This document shows positions 42,313 to 53,350 of a stretch of 64,000 nucleotides of DNA, one piece after another (positions within the stretch are counted from its first letter, which is position 1; the number at the start of each line of letters is the position of its first letter). The translations under genes were made by a program, and so were the position numbers. The notes beneath the pieces are model-generated. The model saw only the letters and a list, made by a program, of their open reading frames with translations, searched no databases and was not told the origin of the DNA. The stretch is from Legionella maioricensis (GTDB lineage: Bacteria; Pseudomonadota; Gammaproteobacteria; Legionellales; Legionellaceae). The stretch is taken from the NCBI RefSeq assembly GCF_023618015.1, contig NZ_JAJKBJ010000008.1:96363-160362 (forward strand), written 5' to 3'.

Positions 42313-45068
42313 GTCTTTTAACCATTTATACGCCTCAAAATGGAGAGTATCTAAAAACAGTACTGGATGCCATGGTCACGCTGCTTGGCACGTCAACCTA
42401 CAAATCGGCTCAGGACATAGTGAGTATTCTTGCGGTAGGCATTGTCGGGTTTCAATACGTGAGTGGTAAAAGGATTCAAGCCATTAGTCGTTATGTTTTG
42501 TGCACGTTTGTCTTTTTGTTCTGTATTTTAGGAATCAAAACGCCGGTAGCTATCATTGACATGCAAACAGCGGATTCAGCGGGACCTGCACTAACCGTAG
42601 ATCATGTTCCTTTAGGCGTTGGTCTTCCTGCGGCACTTATTAGTGGCATTGGGTATGGGATTACTCAAGTATTTAGTGACGTGTTTCATATGCCGCAGGA
42701 TTTAGATTACACCCGAACTGGCATGTTGTTTGGTTCACGTACCTTCTTAGCGTCCACCAGTTCTAATTTGTCTTTGTCGCCTGAGCTCTCTCGTGATTTA
42801 TCCACCTACATTAGGCAATGCATTTTTTCAGCCAAACTTTTGGGGAGTCAGCAAATTGCACCCAATGAGATGAAGAACAGTTCTGATTTAATTCGGCTAT
42901 ATTTTGAGCATCCATCTCCCATTTATCGTGTCTTATTTCATGATGGGTCTAATTTGAGCTGTATTGAGGCTGCAGCACGTTTAAAACCAGAACTTAATGA
43001 GGGAATAGAAAAACAACTCGTTCATTTATCCAATATTATGACCAAGGGCGACAAGGAGAAGTTTAGTGATGGTTTGGCGGCAGCTCATTCCTATTTTATG
43101 AACGTGTCCAAAGATGCAGCCCAAGTACTCACACAAAATATTTTAATCAATGCCACCCGAGAATCAGCCCTTGATGCCTTTGCTTTTGCTGGTGCGGATG
43201 CGGAGCTGATGAATTACACCAACAGTTCCAGTTTGCAAAAAATGCATGTGGCTGAAGCGAACAGTTTTTGGCTTGCAGGGTATCGGCTTCCTTATTATAT
43301 GACCGTCTTTTGGATGTTGACTCTGTGTATTTTTCCTTTAGTGATGTTGTTAGCGCTGGTTCCCGCCATGCATGGGGTATACATGATCTACATGCAAACC
43401 CAAGTGTTTTTATGGTCTTGGCCTCCGATGTTTATCATTATTCATTTTTTTGTGTCCTTAGCTTCCTCTACCACACTGACTTTATTTGGTTCTAAAAATG
43501 GTGGGGTTACTTTTTCAACCATTGATTCCATCGCCAGTATTCAAAGTAGCTTTGCGTATACGGCAGGGGGCTTGGCTATTAGTGTTCCAGTGATTTCCCT
43601 TTTTATTGCCAAAGGCTTACCTAATTTATTAAGTGCTGCGTCTCAACATCTAGGAGGAATGGCGCAATCGTTATCTACAGGAGAGGCTCAATCGGCCACG
43701 CAAGGAAATATCTCCATGGCGTCTTACAGTGGTTGGAACATGAACTACAACAACACGCATGCGAATAAATGGGATACCAATTATCAGCATATGGAAGGGC
43801 GGGCTACTGTTCAAACGGATAATGGTGCCTTGCTTTCGCAAGGATTGGATGGGTCGCGCGTGATTAATGCACAGTCTGCAATGAGTCAGATGGCAACGCG
43901 ATTACACGCATCCGACCGAATCAGTGCCTCATTGCAAGACAGTGCAAGCCAATCGTTCCAGAATGCCCAATCGCATCGAACCAGTGCAGACTCTCATTAT
44001 CAACAAGCCTTGAGTGGACTCTCTCAATTTAATGAAAGCGATGCCAGTGAGGTACGGGAAGGAACGGGTATTAATAGAACGCTCAGTAATGCGTTGAATC
44101 AAGATGTTCGTCAAATGCAAGACGCGGTTAACCAATACAATCAGCATCATGACAAATCAGGACAAGTGTCGTGGGATGCGGCGGTTTCGGCCAGGATTGA
44201 TACACGCAAAGGGGTATTTGGATCGTTCGCCCACGCAGTAACGGGTATTTCTGGGGAGGCGAGCACGAGTTTGAAAACAGGTTTGTCTGCTTCTAACTCG
44301 GTTCAAGCCTTTTTTAACTCCAGTGAAGGTCAATCATTCTCTAGCGCATTGAACCACATGGAGTCTACAGCTAAGACGCACCACATGGATGCCAATGATT
44401 CGTTTAACTTGTCGAAATCGGAACAAATCGCAGCCAACCTATCTCAAGGACATGCTTTATCCGATATGGCCTCAGCAGAATACAGTAAGGGAGAACATTA
44501 TCAGCACATGGCTAATCGTGTGAAAGAGCACTCCGACGGGATGGATAGAGTATTGGATCAAGCGTTTCACGATTGGGCGGTGCAGCATCATGGGGTGCAA
44601 GCTGAAAAAGCATTGATGGGGACAGACGCTTCGAGCTTAGACACGCAACAACAGTTGGCTGATCAGTTTATGAGATCTTCCCAAGGGCAATCGGCAGTAA
44701 CAGCGCAAGTAAGCCGTATGATCCACTCATCATCTGATCAAGTGAGAAGTCAATTTGAAGCGCAACGTGCTTCGATGACTGCTCATCAAAAAGCACTCAT
44801 CAACCAAGCTCATCAGGATGGTGCTGGAGGCGTTTTAAATAAATCGCAAGAGAGACATTTAAGCCAGGTGCAAGACAACACCATCCAGCAAGCGCACGAT
44901 CTGCGTATGGATAATCGAGAGGATTTATCGAAGGCCTATCAACACCAAGAGAGCAGTACCCAACAGGAGATTAAGGCATCTGAAGCGGATTTAGCGAATC
45001 GCCAAGCAAAACAAAAAAAAGATTATGTAGACAATGATCGCGGGTTTAAGGAAGGGCGTTATGAATAA
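42309..45068 (+). CDS. traG: TraG, mating-pair stabilisation protein
   Basis: A 919-residue protein. The N-terminal third has several membrane helices (KRIQAISRYVLCTFVFLFCI, MTVFWMLTLCIFPLVMLLAL). The rest is a long Gln/Ser/His-rich periplasmic or translocated coiled-coil tail. Shape and length match F TraG, which aids pilus assembly and prevents redundant mating. The tail is low complexity and would diverge fast. Confidence 0.9.
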   Translation: MSLLTIYTPQNGEYLKTVLDAMVTLLGTSTYKSAQDIVSILAVGIVGFQYVSGKRIQAISRYVLCTFVFLFCILGIKTPVAIIDMQTADSAGPALTVDHVPLGVGLPAALISGIGYGITQVFSDVFHMPQDLDYTRTGMLFGSRTFLASTSSNLSLSPELSRDLSTYIRQCIFSAKLLGSQQIAPNEMKNSSDLIRLYFEHPSPIYRVLFHDGSNLSCIEAAARLKPELNEGIEKQLVHLSNIMTKGDKEKFSDGLAAAHSYFMNVSKDAAQVLTQNILINATRESALDAFAFAGADAELMNYTNSSSLQKMHVAEANSFWLAGYRLPYYMTVFWMLTLCIFPLVMLLALVPAMHGVYMIYMQTQVFLWSWPPMFIIIHFFVSLASSTTLTLFGSKNGGVTFSTIDSIASIQSSFAYTAGGLAISVPVISLFIAKGLPNLLSAASQHLGGMAQSLSTGEAQSATQGNISMASYSGWNMNYNNTHANKWDTNYQHMEGRATVQTDNGALLSQGLDGSRVINAQSAMSQMATRLHASDRISASLQDSASQSFQNAQSHRTSADSHYQQALSGLSQFNESDASEVREGTGINRTLSNALNQDVRQMQDAVNQYNQHHDKSGQVSWDAAVSARIDTRKGVFGSFAHAVTGISGEASTSLKTGLSASNSVQAFFNSSEGQSFSSALNHMESTAKTHHMDANDSFNLSKSEQIAANLSQGHALSDMASAEYSKGEHYQHMANRVKEHSDGMDRVLDQAFHDWAVQHHGVQAEKALMGTDASSLDTQQQLADQFMRSSQGQSAVTAQVSRMIHSSSDQVRSQFEAQRASMTAHQKALINQAHQDGAGGVLNKSQERHLSQVQDNTIQQAHDLRMDNREDLSKAYQHQESSTQQEIKASEADLANRQAKQKKDYVDNDRGFKEGRYE

Positions 45069-45150
45069 GCAAAAACTCGCGCTTACGTGTGCGCCCAGTG
45101 CATTGGCTTCTTCAAGAAGAGTGGTCAAACCGATGGATTTAAAATCATGA
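45061..45150 (+). CDS. Tiny coupled ORF between traG and traD
   Basis: A 29-codon frame starting MNKQKLALTC. Its ATG lies inside the last codons of traG and its stop overlaps the traD start (ATGA). Thus it would pass ribosomes from traG to traD. No domain can be seen. It may be a real small protein or just a coupling leader. Confidence 0.4.
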   Translation: MNKQKLALTCAPSALASSRRVVKPMDLKS

Positions 45151-47144
45151 AACAAAGCTCCTTGCAAAATATGTGGCAATTTATGAGTGGCGGTCAGATT
45201 TTTGACTATAAAACAAAAATGATGATTCAGGTAAGTCAACGTATTTTTCACTGGGCTGTCTTAGGTTTTGTCGTGCTTTTTTCGCTGATTATGGCGTTTT
45301 ATGCATCGTCTGAATTGAAGCTGGTGGTGCTTAACCACATTTCAAGGTTCTTGGTTAAATTCCATTATGGGGAGTATGTGTTATGGACCAATCTGAATGG
45401 GAGTAAAATTACAGCGCTTTTTTATCAAAAAAGTCCCCTTATTCAAGCATCCGTGCAGCAGGCACAGGACGCTCTTTGGAGAAAAGCGCAAGTTTCTTTA
45501 TTTTTTGGTGGAGCGGTGTATTTGTTGATTACGCAGTTGTTTTCCCGTTTCTTTATTAAGTTAGGTGAAAAATACACCAAAGATCAATTTGTTTCTGGTA
45601 CGCGCTTAGCGTCTTCGCCTAAAGAAACCATCAAATCGGTCAATGAATCACAACGTGGTGCTTCAGAAATTAAACTTTTGAATCGCCTACCTATGCCTAA
45701 GTATTCTGAAAAACAAGGGATGTTGTTTCATGGCACAACGGGGGCTGGAAAAACGCAAGCCATGATGATGCTGTTGGAGCAAATTAGGGCGCTGGGCGAG
45801 CCGGCAATCATTTATGATAAAGAATGTACCATCAAACCTTATTTCTTTGATGAGCGCATTGATGTTGAACTCAATCCCATTTCAGAATTATGTGCCAATT
45901 GGAAAATGTGGCGAGAATGCGCCAATCCGTTGGAGTTTGGTTCCTTTGCCACGTATTTAATTCCTAAATCAGTTCAAGGTAGCGATCCGTTTTGGGTTGA
46001 CTCAGCAAGAACCATTTTTACCTCGATGGCGTGGAAAATCAGGGATTATGTAGAAAAAGATCCGGTGTTTCTTCTGCAGTTATTACTCACCACCTCATTG
46101 GAGGAAATCAGGAACATTCTCAAAGGGACTGAATCTGAAAATCTGGTGAGTAAGGAAATTGAAAAAACGGCCATTTCCATTAAATCCGTGTTGGCAACCT
46201 ATACCAAGGCGCTTCGCTTTCTTGAGGGACTTGAGAAGTCGGGTAAAGAAGACTTTTCGATTAAAGAATGGATTGAAAATACAACCGATTCTAAAAAATA
46301 CAATAAAGGGTGGTTATTTATTACCTCACGCTCCAAATACCATAAAGAGATAAAGCCTTTAATTTCTCTGTGGTTAGGACTAGCTATGCAAGGGGTGCAA
46401 TCCTTGGTGGCTAATAATAAAGGGCGTATATGGCTTGTCATGGATGAATTAGCAAGCCTGCATCGTTTAGAAACCATTTCAGACACTCTGGCAGACATTC
46501 GTAAATTTGGAGGGTGTGTTGCCATTGGCATTCAATCCATTGCGCAATTAGATTTTATCTATGGAACCCATGAGGCCGGAGCCATTGCGGATCTACTCAA
46601 TACATCCATTTATTTTAGGAGTCCAAAATCGAAAGTGGCTAAGTGGGTTTCCGAGGACTTAGGTCCACAAGTGATTAATGAAATGAAAGAAAGTCAGTCT
46701 TATGGTCCTGATTCTGTTCGTGATGGTAATACGGTGGGTTCGCAACGCACCAAGCGAAATACGGTCGAAGAGGGCGATATTATGACTCTTGATGACATGG
46801 AATGCTATGTTCGTTTGGTAGGAAACCATCCCATTACCCGCTTGAAAAACAAATACATTGAGCGTAAAGAAATTTGCGTACCGCTTATTGAGCGAACCAT
46901 CAATTTTGATGCATTGGAAAAAGTAAATCACCGCGCGTTAATGGTGCAGAATAACCCTCAAAGAAATGACGACGTTAAAAAAATCCATCAATTTGAAACA
47001 TTGGCGCATGAGGTATCGGATAAGGATTTAGTACCTCCTGAATCACTTTATGCGGAACCCAAAGACCAAGCTGCAGCTAACAAAAACGACACCGATGCTA
47101 TTGAGTTGCGTGAGGCGTCCATTGTTATAAAAGAAATTTTTTAA
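45147..47144 (+). CDS. traD: TraD, type IV coupling protein
   Basis: Started at the ATG of MKQSSLQNMWQFM (665 residues), which overlaps the tiny ORF; a GTG 60 bases upstream is possible. Two N-terminal membrane helices, Walker A HGTTGAGKT (195-203) and Walker B in IWLVMDELAS near 430. FGGCVAIGIQSIAQLD is the typical motif after it. It pumps the relaxase-DNA complex through the channel. The C-terminal tail is acidic and likely binds the relaxosome. Confidence 0.93.
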   Translation: MKQSSLQNMWQFMSGGQIFDYKTKMMIQVSQRIFHWAVLGFVVLFSLIMAFYASSELKLVVLNHISRFLVKFHYGEYVLWTNLNGSKITALFYQKSPLIQASVQQAQDALWRKAQVSLFFGGAVYLLITQLFSRFFIKLGEKYTKDQFVSGTRLASSPKETIKSVNESQRGASEIKLLNRLPMPKYSEKQGMLFHGTTGAGKTQAMMMLLEQIRALGEPAIIYDKECTIKPYFFDERIDVELNPISELCANWKMWRECANPLEFGSFATYLIPKSVQGSDPFWVDSARTIFTSMAWKIRDYVEKDPVFLLQLLLTTSLEEIRNILKGTESENLVSKEIEKTAISIKSVLATYTKALRFLEGLEKSGKEDFSIKEWIENTTDSKKYNKGWLFITSRSKYHKEIKPLISLWLGLAMQGVQSLVANNKGRIWLVMDELASLHRLETISDTLADIRKFGGCVAIGIQSIAQLDFIYGTHEAGAIADLLNTSIYFRSPKSKVAKWVSEDLGPQVINEMKESQSYGPDSVRDGNTVGSQRTKRNTVEEGDIMTLDDMECYVRLVGNHPITRLKNKYIERKEICVPLIERTINFDALEKVNHRALMVQNNPQRNDDVKKIHQFETLAHEVSDKDLVPPESLYAEPKDQAAANKNDTDAIELREASIVIKEIF

Positions 47145-47162
47145 GTCATCCAGGGAGGTATT

Positions 47163-50100
47163 ATGTTGACCTTAAATAAAATAAGTGCAGCTAAAGACGC
47201 GGTGCATTATTACACCAATCAAGATAATTATTATTTAAGCGATCGAGATTCGCTTAATAGTCTGTCACGATGGATAGGGAATGGTGCACAAAAGTTACAG
47301 CTGTCCGGTCAAATTGAGCCTTCGCAATTTTTGCAGTTACTAGACGGACAATTACCCAGTGGGCAATTGCTGGGTATTATTGATAAAGGAGAACGTCTGC
47401 ATCGTCCTGGAACCGATGTGACTTTATCAGCGCCTAAGTCTGTATCCATTTTAGCCCTGGTGGGGCAGGACGCGCGCTTGCTTCAAGCCCATCAAGAAGC
47501 CGTGAACATTACCTTTGGTCGGATTGAGCAGCTGGCAGCAGAAGCACGCATTACATTTAATGGCGAAACCACCTTTGAAAAAACCCGTAATTTAGTAGCA
47601 GCCATGTTTGTCCATACAACCTCTCGTGAATTAGATCCCGATTTGCACACGCATGTACCCATACTCAACATGACCGAACGTTCGGATGGATTATGGCGTT
47701 CTTTATCGTCACGAGCAAAAAATGATAAAGAACATCTGGATCATGGTTTTCGTGAATTAATTTATTCTAATCAACATTATTTGGGATTGGTATACATGTC
47801 CTCTTTAGCGAAAAAAGTTAAGGAGCTGGGCTACGATATTCGCATTAAAGACAGGTACGGTAATTTTGAGGTTGTAGGTATTAGTGATGAGGCTATTACT
47901 GCTACGTCCAAAAGGCGCGTACAGATTCTTGATGATATGAAGGAACGTGGCACAAGTAGTGCGAAGGCTGCTGAAAAATCTAATTTATCAACGCGCAACC
48001 CCAAAACTGAAATAAACAGTCAAACGCTGCATCAGCAGTGGGTAGACGAAATTAAAGAGCTTGGTATTGATTTGAGGGCGATAATCCAGGATTCCAAATT
48101 AAATAACGGACGAGGAGCGGTTAAAAGCACTCACACTACACCTTTAAGCCCTGATGCGCAAAAAGCCGTGAATGATGCGCTAGCTCATTTGTCCGAATAT
48201 TCTACGCAAATCCAGCATGGGGCTTTGGTACGCCAGGCCATGACTTTTTCAGCAGGTCTTGTGGGGCATGAGGACATTGAGCGGGAAATTGAATCGCTTT
48301 TGGCGGCAAGGACACTCCAGGGGAAACCCTTGGAATATTATACAACGGCGCCTCTTCTTGCCCGCGAGAAGGAGTTTATTGCAAAAACTACCAACGAGTT
48401 AAAAGTAAGTTTTTCGTTGTCCGTACCAAATCACGGGCTCACATCTTCAGTATTTAAAAATAACGAACGCATTCAAATCATTGATGTAGCCGGTTTTCGG
48501 TGCGAGAAAGAGCTGATTCAAGACATGGTGCATCTTGCAGAAGCGCATTTTCTCAATTCTTATGTACTTCACCCTGGTAGCCTAAAAACGCAGCAACTTC
48601 GAGCAGATATCAAGCATTTGGATACAGGATTTATTTCCAGGATTAAAAATTTGTTTAAAGACGATATTGTACATACGGTGTCTGGGTTTCAATATCATTA
48701 TGGGAAACACATCAAATCGTCACCGTTTTTGAGAAAAAAGCAAGATTTGGTGATTGTCCATGATGCACAAAAACTTTCTTTTGATGATTTATCTGCGTTA
48801 AGCGATATTACTCAAGCACACAGAAGCAAACTCATTTTATTGAATAACTCGGCAGGAACCTTAGGCTTTAGTGCAGGAAATCCTATTAAGATTTTAAAAG
48901 AGCAGGGCATTCATTCGTATAAATCGTTAACAGCGCCTATCAAAGGGGAGCTCAAGCTCTCGATTGGAAAACAAGTTAATGAATCCATGAGTACCGCTTG
49001 GCTTCAATTGACTCCAGAACAACAGCAAAAAAGTGCGCTGGTTGCCTTGAATAACAAACAAAAAGAGGCCATAACGTGCCAGATACGAGAAGGGCTGGTG
49101 CAACAGGGTCAGTTATCAAGATTTATGAAAAAGGTCTCTGTTTTGACGACAGTTTCCTTGACACAAACGGAAAAAGGATACGCTCACTCTTATAAAGTGG
49201 GTGATAAAATTACGTTTTATAATGAAGGGCGAATACCGAAGCACTATAAGGTGTGTGAAGTTGATACCAATGGGCTGCATTTAGAAAATGCCCAAGGCAA
49301 GACAAGTCTGTTTTCTTATAACACCAAAGAAGACTTTCGTGTATCACGAGAAAAAATACTGGAAGTCGCTGTTGGTGAGCGGTTAATTAATGAACAATCC
49401 CTAGTTCATCAGCGCGTTAAATATGCGCCTAAGAGTTCGTTTGTTGTGTCAAAAATTACTGAAGAGGGAATTTATGTTCGCCATGAGTCCAACACCTTAT
49501 TTTTGACTAATAAAGCGTTGTCCGAACATCATTTTGATTATGATTATTGTAAAAAACCGCATGAGATAAAACCAGACACCACACAAGTGTTTATAGCGGC
49601 AAGACCGTACCAGCTCAATCGTAATCTCATCGGAGAAATTGGTGAAAACGCACAACAGGTGCTTTTATTTACGGATGATGAACAAAAAGCACAGCGCTTT
49701 TTAGAGAGTGTGCAATTGAAATGGACTGCTTATGATGTGCAACAAAAAAAGCCCGATTTAGTCTACCGTGATATAGCCTATGCCAATAAGGCTTTGGCGC
49801 GAGAAATCAACTCGTTAATTCATCATCTTGAGCTTAAATCGGAAGACAAAGAGGGCATTGCGGCTACAGCGCTCACGTATGCGCTTGCGAAATGCACAGA
49901 ACGCAATGCAGCCTTTAAACACAGTGATTTAATGACTCATGCGTTGATGCATGCATTAGGAGAGGCCGATTTTGAAGACATTGCCCCATTACTTAAATCG
50001 CGAATGGCCGAGTCGCTGGTGTATATGGATACCTATTGGACGACCAAAGAGGCGTTACATATTGAAGAGGCGATTCTTCGCGCTAATTACCAAGAGCAGA

Positions 50101-53033
50101 ATACGGTACAGCCCATTGAGTTGTCATCGCAAAGGCTTTTGTCTTTACCTGAAACCTTAACACAAGGGCAAAAAGATGCCATCACGTTGGTGGTGAGCAC
50201 TTCCGACCGGTTTGTATCCATTCAAGGGCTTGCAGGTGTTGGTAAGACCACAATGATGCGGCATGTGAAGGACATTGCTGAAAACAATCAATTTCAAGTC
50301 CTTGGACTTGCACCGACGCATAAAGCCGTAGAAGAGCTCAATGCAAATGGTATCCAGGCACAAACCGTGGATAGTTTTTTACGCAATGACGGTGGGTTGG
50401 GTGCCAGTCACTTAGTCATTGTGGATGAGAGTTCCATGATTGATAATGAGAAGTACCATGCCTTACAGCAAAAGTGCATTGACGCTCAATCTCGAATGGT
50501 GTTTACAGGGGATATTACGCAGTTGCAATCTCTAGCTTCAGGAATTCCTCACGAGCTCACTATCAAAAGCCAATCGCAAAAAACAGCGTTTATGACGGAG
50601 ATTGTGCGTCAAAATCCGAACCCTGAATTAAAAAAAGCAGCGGAGTTTGCATCACGTAGAGAAATTAGCAAGGCTTTTGAACTCATAAAAAACATCGATC
50701 CTGAAGAGTATGTGCAGCGAAAAACATCGATACAGGGATTGAATCATTCATCACTGGTTGAAATTAATTGTACTGATGAGGAAGGAAAGAAGGACTATAA
50801 ATCCATTTATCGTGCTATCGCTGATGATTTTCTCAGCCGAACCCATGAGTGTCAAAAAAATACGCTAATAGTTGCTCATGCGCATGAGGATAGAACACCC
50901 ATTGAAGTGTTACTACGCGATGGTTTGCGCAAGCAACATCAACTACACAGTCAAGATATATTGTGTAAGCGCTTATTTCCAATCAGCCTGGATCAGGCCG
51001 ACCAGATACAAGCACATTCTTTTGAACCAGGCGATGTCATTCGGTTTGGTAAAAACTATTCAGTGGCTAAAAAGGACGAGTATTTCACCGTCAAAGCCAT
51101 TGATAGTGAAGCAAATAAATTGTTCTGTGTTGATGAGTCGCAGGTTGCGTTTACAATCAGTGCTTCTATTTTACCCAAAACAATGCCTTCCTTTTATAAA
51201 TTGCACGAACGGCCTTTAGCCTCAGGGGATCGGATTCGGTTAAAACGAAATGATGACGTTCGCGGCATTATTGCCAATGAAGAATATACGGTCACACAGG
51301 TTTTTGGTGAAACAGTAGGCTTAAGCAACAGTAAAAATCAGGTCACGCTTAATTTAAAAAAACAATCAGATCTTCATTGGGATTATTCCTATACGAATAC
51401 GGCTTATTCAAGTCAGGGTGCTACATCCAAGTTCATGATTGCCTTGGAATTGGAGGACCGTCTTGTTGTAACCACCCATCGATCTCATGAAATTGATGCA
51501 ACTCGTGCCAGCCATCAAGCAACTTTTTATACCGATAATTTTGATGGATTGGTTAAAAGACTTGAAGATCCCCTGAAACAACGCGATGCGGATAAAACCT
51601 CTGCTGTATTGACCGAAGAGGATTATCGATTGAAGCAACAGAAACAGCAAAGAATCAGTACTCAGTTAATGGATCGTGCTCAAGAACACATTCTGGACGA
51701 AGCTAAGGAGCAGAGAAACGATTCTCGACCCGCAAAAAAATATGAGTCTGCTCAAAAGCCGTCTATTAATGCGGATGAACTGTATAAAGGATTATTGAAC
51801 GTATCTGATTCTTTAGTTAAAAGCCTTTTTGGCGAGCCTAATCATCGATTATCAACGCAGTCTGAATATCGATATGGAGCCAAAGGCAGTTTGAAAATTG
51901 ATCTTGATTCAGGTCTTTGGCACCATTTTGAGACAGGGGAGTCCGGTAACTTATTTCATCTCATTGAACGTGAAAAGGGTTTATCCGGCTTTAAAGAAAC
52001 TTTGGAGCATGCGGCGCAATACATCCATTACATCCCTGAATATGAGCGTAAAGCACCACAAAAATTGAATGAGAAAAAAGAGATGTCAGTAAAAGAAGGG
52101 AAACGTCAATTAGCCCAAAAGCTATTTCAACAATCACAACCTATTAAAGGCACAATCGCTGAAAAATATTTAATCATCCATCGCGGATTGGCTCATTATG
52201 AGCATGCTGATCTAAGGTTTTGTAATTCGGTATACACCAAGACCCATGATGGGCAAAAGCATGTTCCCGCGTTATTGGCTTTTAGTAAAGATGAACAGGG
52301 TAATATACATCATGCTCAGATAACAAAATTAGATCTTCATTCTGCACATAAAGATAAGTCGTGTGAGCCTGTGAAACAAACGTTTGGTTCAATCAGTAAT
52401 TATTTTGTCAACTTAAATCACCATGGTAAAGGCGATATGGCCTATTTTACTGAAGGGGTTGAGACAGGATTAAGTATACTTCAAGCCAATGAACATGCGC
52501 GTGTATATGCTGTATTGGGTAAAGCAAATTTTTCAAATATTGATCCAAAAAATACACCCAAACAGGTGGTTATTTGCTTGGATAATGATGGAAAAGACAC
52601 TTATAAATACGCAAAAAATGAACAAACCAATACGATTATAAAAGCAGCTCAGAGATTACATGATTCTGGTATCCATGTATCCATTATGATTCCTAAGAAA
52701 GAAAATACCGATTTAAATGATGTTCTTGTTAAGGAAGGAAAGGATGAGCTAAAAAAACAATTAAACCGATGTCTGAGTTTCGAGGAATTTAAAAAACAAT
52801 GCGCTTTAGAAAACAAGGAATCGGAGCTAAAAAAAATAAATCGGGATACACAAATTCAGTCTTTGATAAAGCAAGAACGCAAACTTAATGCACAAAGTGA
52901 TAATGAGTTTATAACACTCAATCAAGGATTAATTAATGGAATTAAAGACCGTGTGTACAACAAAGAGTTTGTAGAAAATACTCGTACTTTTAATAAATCA
53001 CAGTCTAATCGAGAAATGGAGCGAGAGATTTAA
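47163..53033 (+). CDS. traI: TraI, relaxase-helicase with C-terminal primase/Toprim-like domain
   Basis: A 1956-residue MOBF relaxase. Tyr16, 17, 23 and 24 sit exactly as in F TraI (HYYTNQDNYY), with the metal His triad in HTTSRELDPDLHTH (151-164). An SF1 RecD-like helicase follows: Walker A GLAGVGKT (1022-1029), IVDESSM and AYSSQGAT near 1410. Beyond about residue 1550 come a DUF/primase-like segment (LDSGLWHHFETGESG) and a Toprim-like domain (E1764 in FTEGVETGLS; DND 1807-1809). F TraI lacks this last part. Stop overlaps the convergent gene by 4 bases. Confidence 0.95.
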   Translation: MLTLNKISAAKDAVHYYTNQDNYYLSDRDSLNSLSRWIGNGAQKLQLSGQIEPSQFLQLLDGQLPSGQLLGIIDKGERLHRPGTDVTLSAPKSVSILALVGQDARLLQAHQEAVNITFGRIEQLAAEARITFNGETTFEKTRNLVAAMFVHTTSRELDPDLHTHVPILNMTERSDGLWRSLSSRAKNDKEHLDHGFRELIYSNQHYLGLVYMSSLAKKVKELGYDIRIKDRYGNFEVVGISDEAITATSKRRVQILDDMKERGTSSAKAAEKSNLSTRNPKTEINSQTLHQQWVDEIKELGIDLRAIIQDSKLNNGRGAVKSTHTTPLSPDAQKAVNDALAHLSEYSTQIQHGALVRQAMTFSAGLVGHEDIEREIESLLAARTLQGKPLEYYTTAPLLAREKEFIAKTTNELKVSFSLSVPNHGLTSSVFKNNERIQIIDVAGFRCEKELIQDMVHLAEAHFLNSYVLHPGSLKTQQLRADIKHLDTGFISRIKNLFKDDIVHTVSGFQYHYGKHIKSSPFLRKKQDLVIVHDAQKLSFDDLSALSDITQAHRSKLILLNNSAGTLGFSAGNPIKILKEQGIHSYKSLTAPIKGELKLSIGKQVNESMSTAWLQLTPEQQQKSALVALNNKQKEAITCQIREGLVQQGQLSRFMKKVSVLTTVSLTQTEKGYAHSYKVGDKITFYNEGRIPKHYKVCEVDTNGLHLENAQGKTSLFSYNTKEDFRVSREKILEVAVGERLINEQSLVHQRVKYAPKSSFVVSKITEEGIYVRHESNTLFLTNKALSEHHFDYDYCKKPHEIKPDTTQVFIAARPYQLNRNLIGEIGENAQQVLLFTDDEQKAQRFLESVQLKWTAYDVQQKKPDLVYRDIAYANKALAREINSLIHHLELKSEDKEGIAATALTYALAKCTERNAAFKHSDLMTHALMHALGEADFEDIAPLLKSRMAESLVYMDTYWTTKEALHIEEAILRANYQEQNTVQPIELSSQRLLSLPETLTQGQKDAITLVVSTSDRFVSIQGLAGVGKTTMMRHVKDIAENNQFQVLGLAPTHKAVEELNANGIQAQTVDSFLRNDGGLGASHLVIVDESSMIDNEKYHALQQKCIDAQSRMVFTGDITQLQSLASGIPHELTIKSQSQKTAFMTEIVRQNPNPELKKAAEFASRREISKAFELIKNIDPEEYVQRKTSIQGLNHSSLVEINCTDEEGKKDYKSIYRAIADDFLSRTHECQKNTLIVAHAHEDRTPIEVLLRDGLRKQHQLHSQDILCKRLFPISLDQADQIQAHSFEPGDVIRFGKNYSVAKKDEYFTVKAIDSEANKLFCVDESQVAFTISASILPKTMPSFYKLHERPLASGDRIRLKRNDDVRGIIANEEYTVTQVFGETVGLSNSKNQVTLNLKKQSDLHWDYSYTNTAYSSQGATSKFMIALELEDRLVVTTHRSHEIDATRASHQATFYTDNFDGLVKRLEDPLKQRDADKTSAVLTEEDYRLKQQKQQRISTQLMDRAQEHILDEAKEQRNDSRPAKKYESAQKPSINADELYKGLLNVSDSLVKSLFGEPNHRLSTQSEYRYGAKGSLKIDLDSGLWHHFETGESGNLFHLIEREKGLSGFKETLEHAAQYIHYIPEYERKAPQKLNEKKEMSVKEGKRQLAQKLFQQSQPIKGTIAEKYLIIHRGLAHYEHADLRFCNSVYTKTHDGQKHVPALLAFSKDEQGNIHHAQITKLDLHSAHKDKSCEPVKQTFGSISNYFVNLNHHGKGDMAYFTEGVETGLSILQANEHARVYAVLGKANFSNIDPKNTPKQVVICLDNDGKDTYKYAKNEQTNTIIKAAQRLHDSGIHVSIMIPKKENTDLNDVLVKEGKDELKKQLNRCLSFEEFKKQCALENKESELKKINRDTQIQSLIKQERKLNAQSDNEFITLNQGLINGIKDRVYNKEFVENTRTFNKSQSNREMEREI

Positions 53034-53350
53034 GAAATACCTTTTAACAAATTTGGAATCATCCGTTCAATCATGGCTAATGCAGTTTCTGCATCATAAG
53101 CACCGATTTTAGACAAATCTTTGTTATATACACTGTATAAAATTTCAGTAATAATTTGTATGGAGCGAACACTATTTTCGAGTAATAATTGGGTTGATTC
53201 ATCTGTCTTTTTTTCTAAAGATTGTAGATAAATACGTGCGCCAAATGACAGCATTTCTGCTGCAGTCACATTTAATTCGTTGTTATTCATTTTTGCTATT
53301 TTATTCAACGAATGAAGGGTATCTGCGCCAATATCAATAGTTATTTCCAT
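53030..53350 (-). CDS. Small relaxosome-type accessory protein (unassigned)
   Basis: A 106-residue protein, MEITIDIGADTLHSLNKIA, then MLSFGARIYLQSLEKK. A strand followed by two helices at the start suggests a ribbon-helix-helix fold, as in TraY or MobC-type accessory factors. It overlaps the upstream gene by 10 bases, lies beside oriT and runs convergent to traI. Confidence 0.5.
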   Translation of the reverse strand: MEITIDIGADTLHSLNKIAKMNNNELNVTAAEMLSFGARIYLQSLEKKTDESTQLLLENSVRSIQIITEILYSVYNKDLSKIGAYDAETALAMIERMIPNLLKGIS

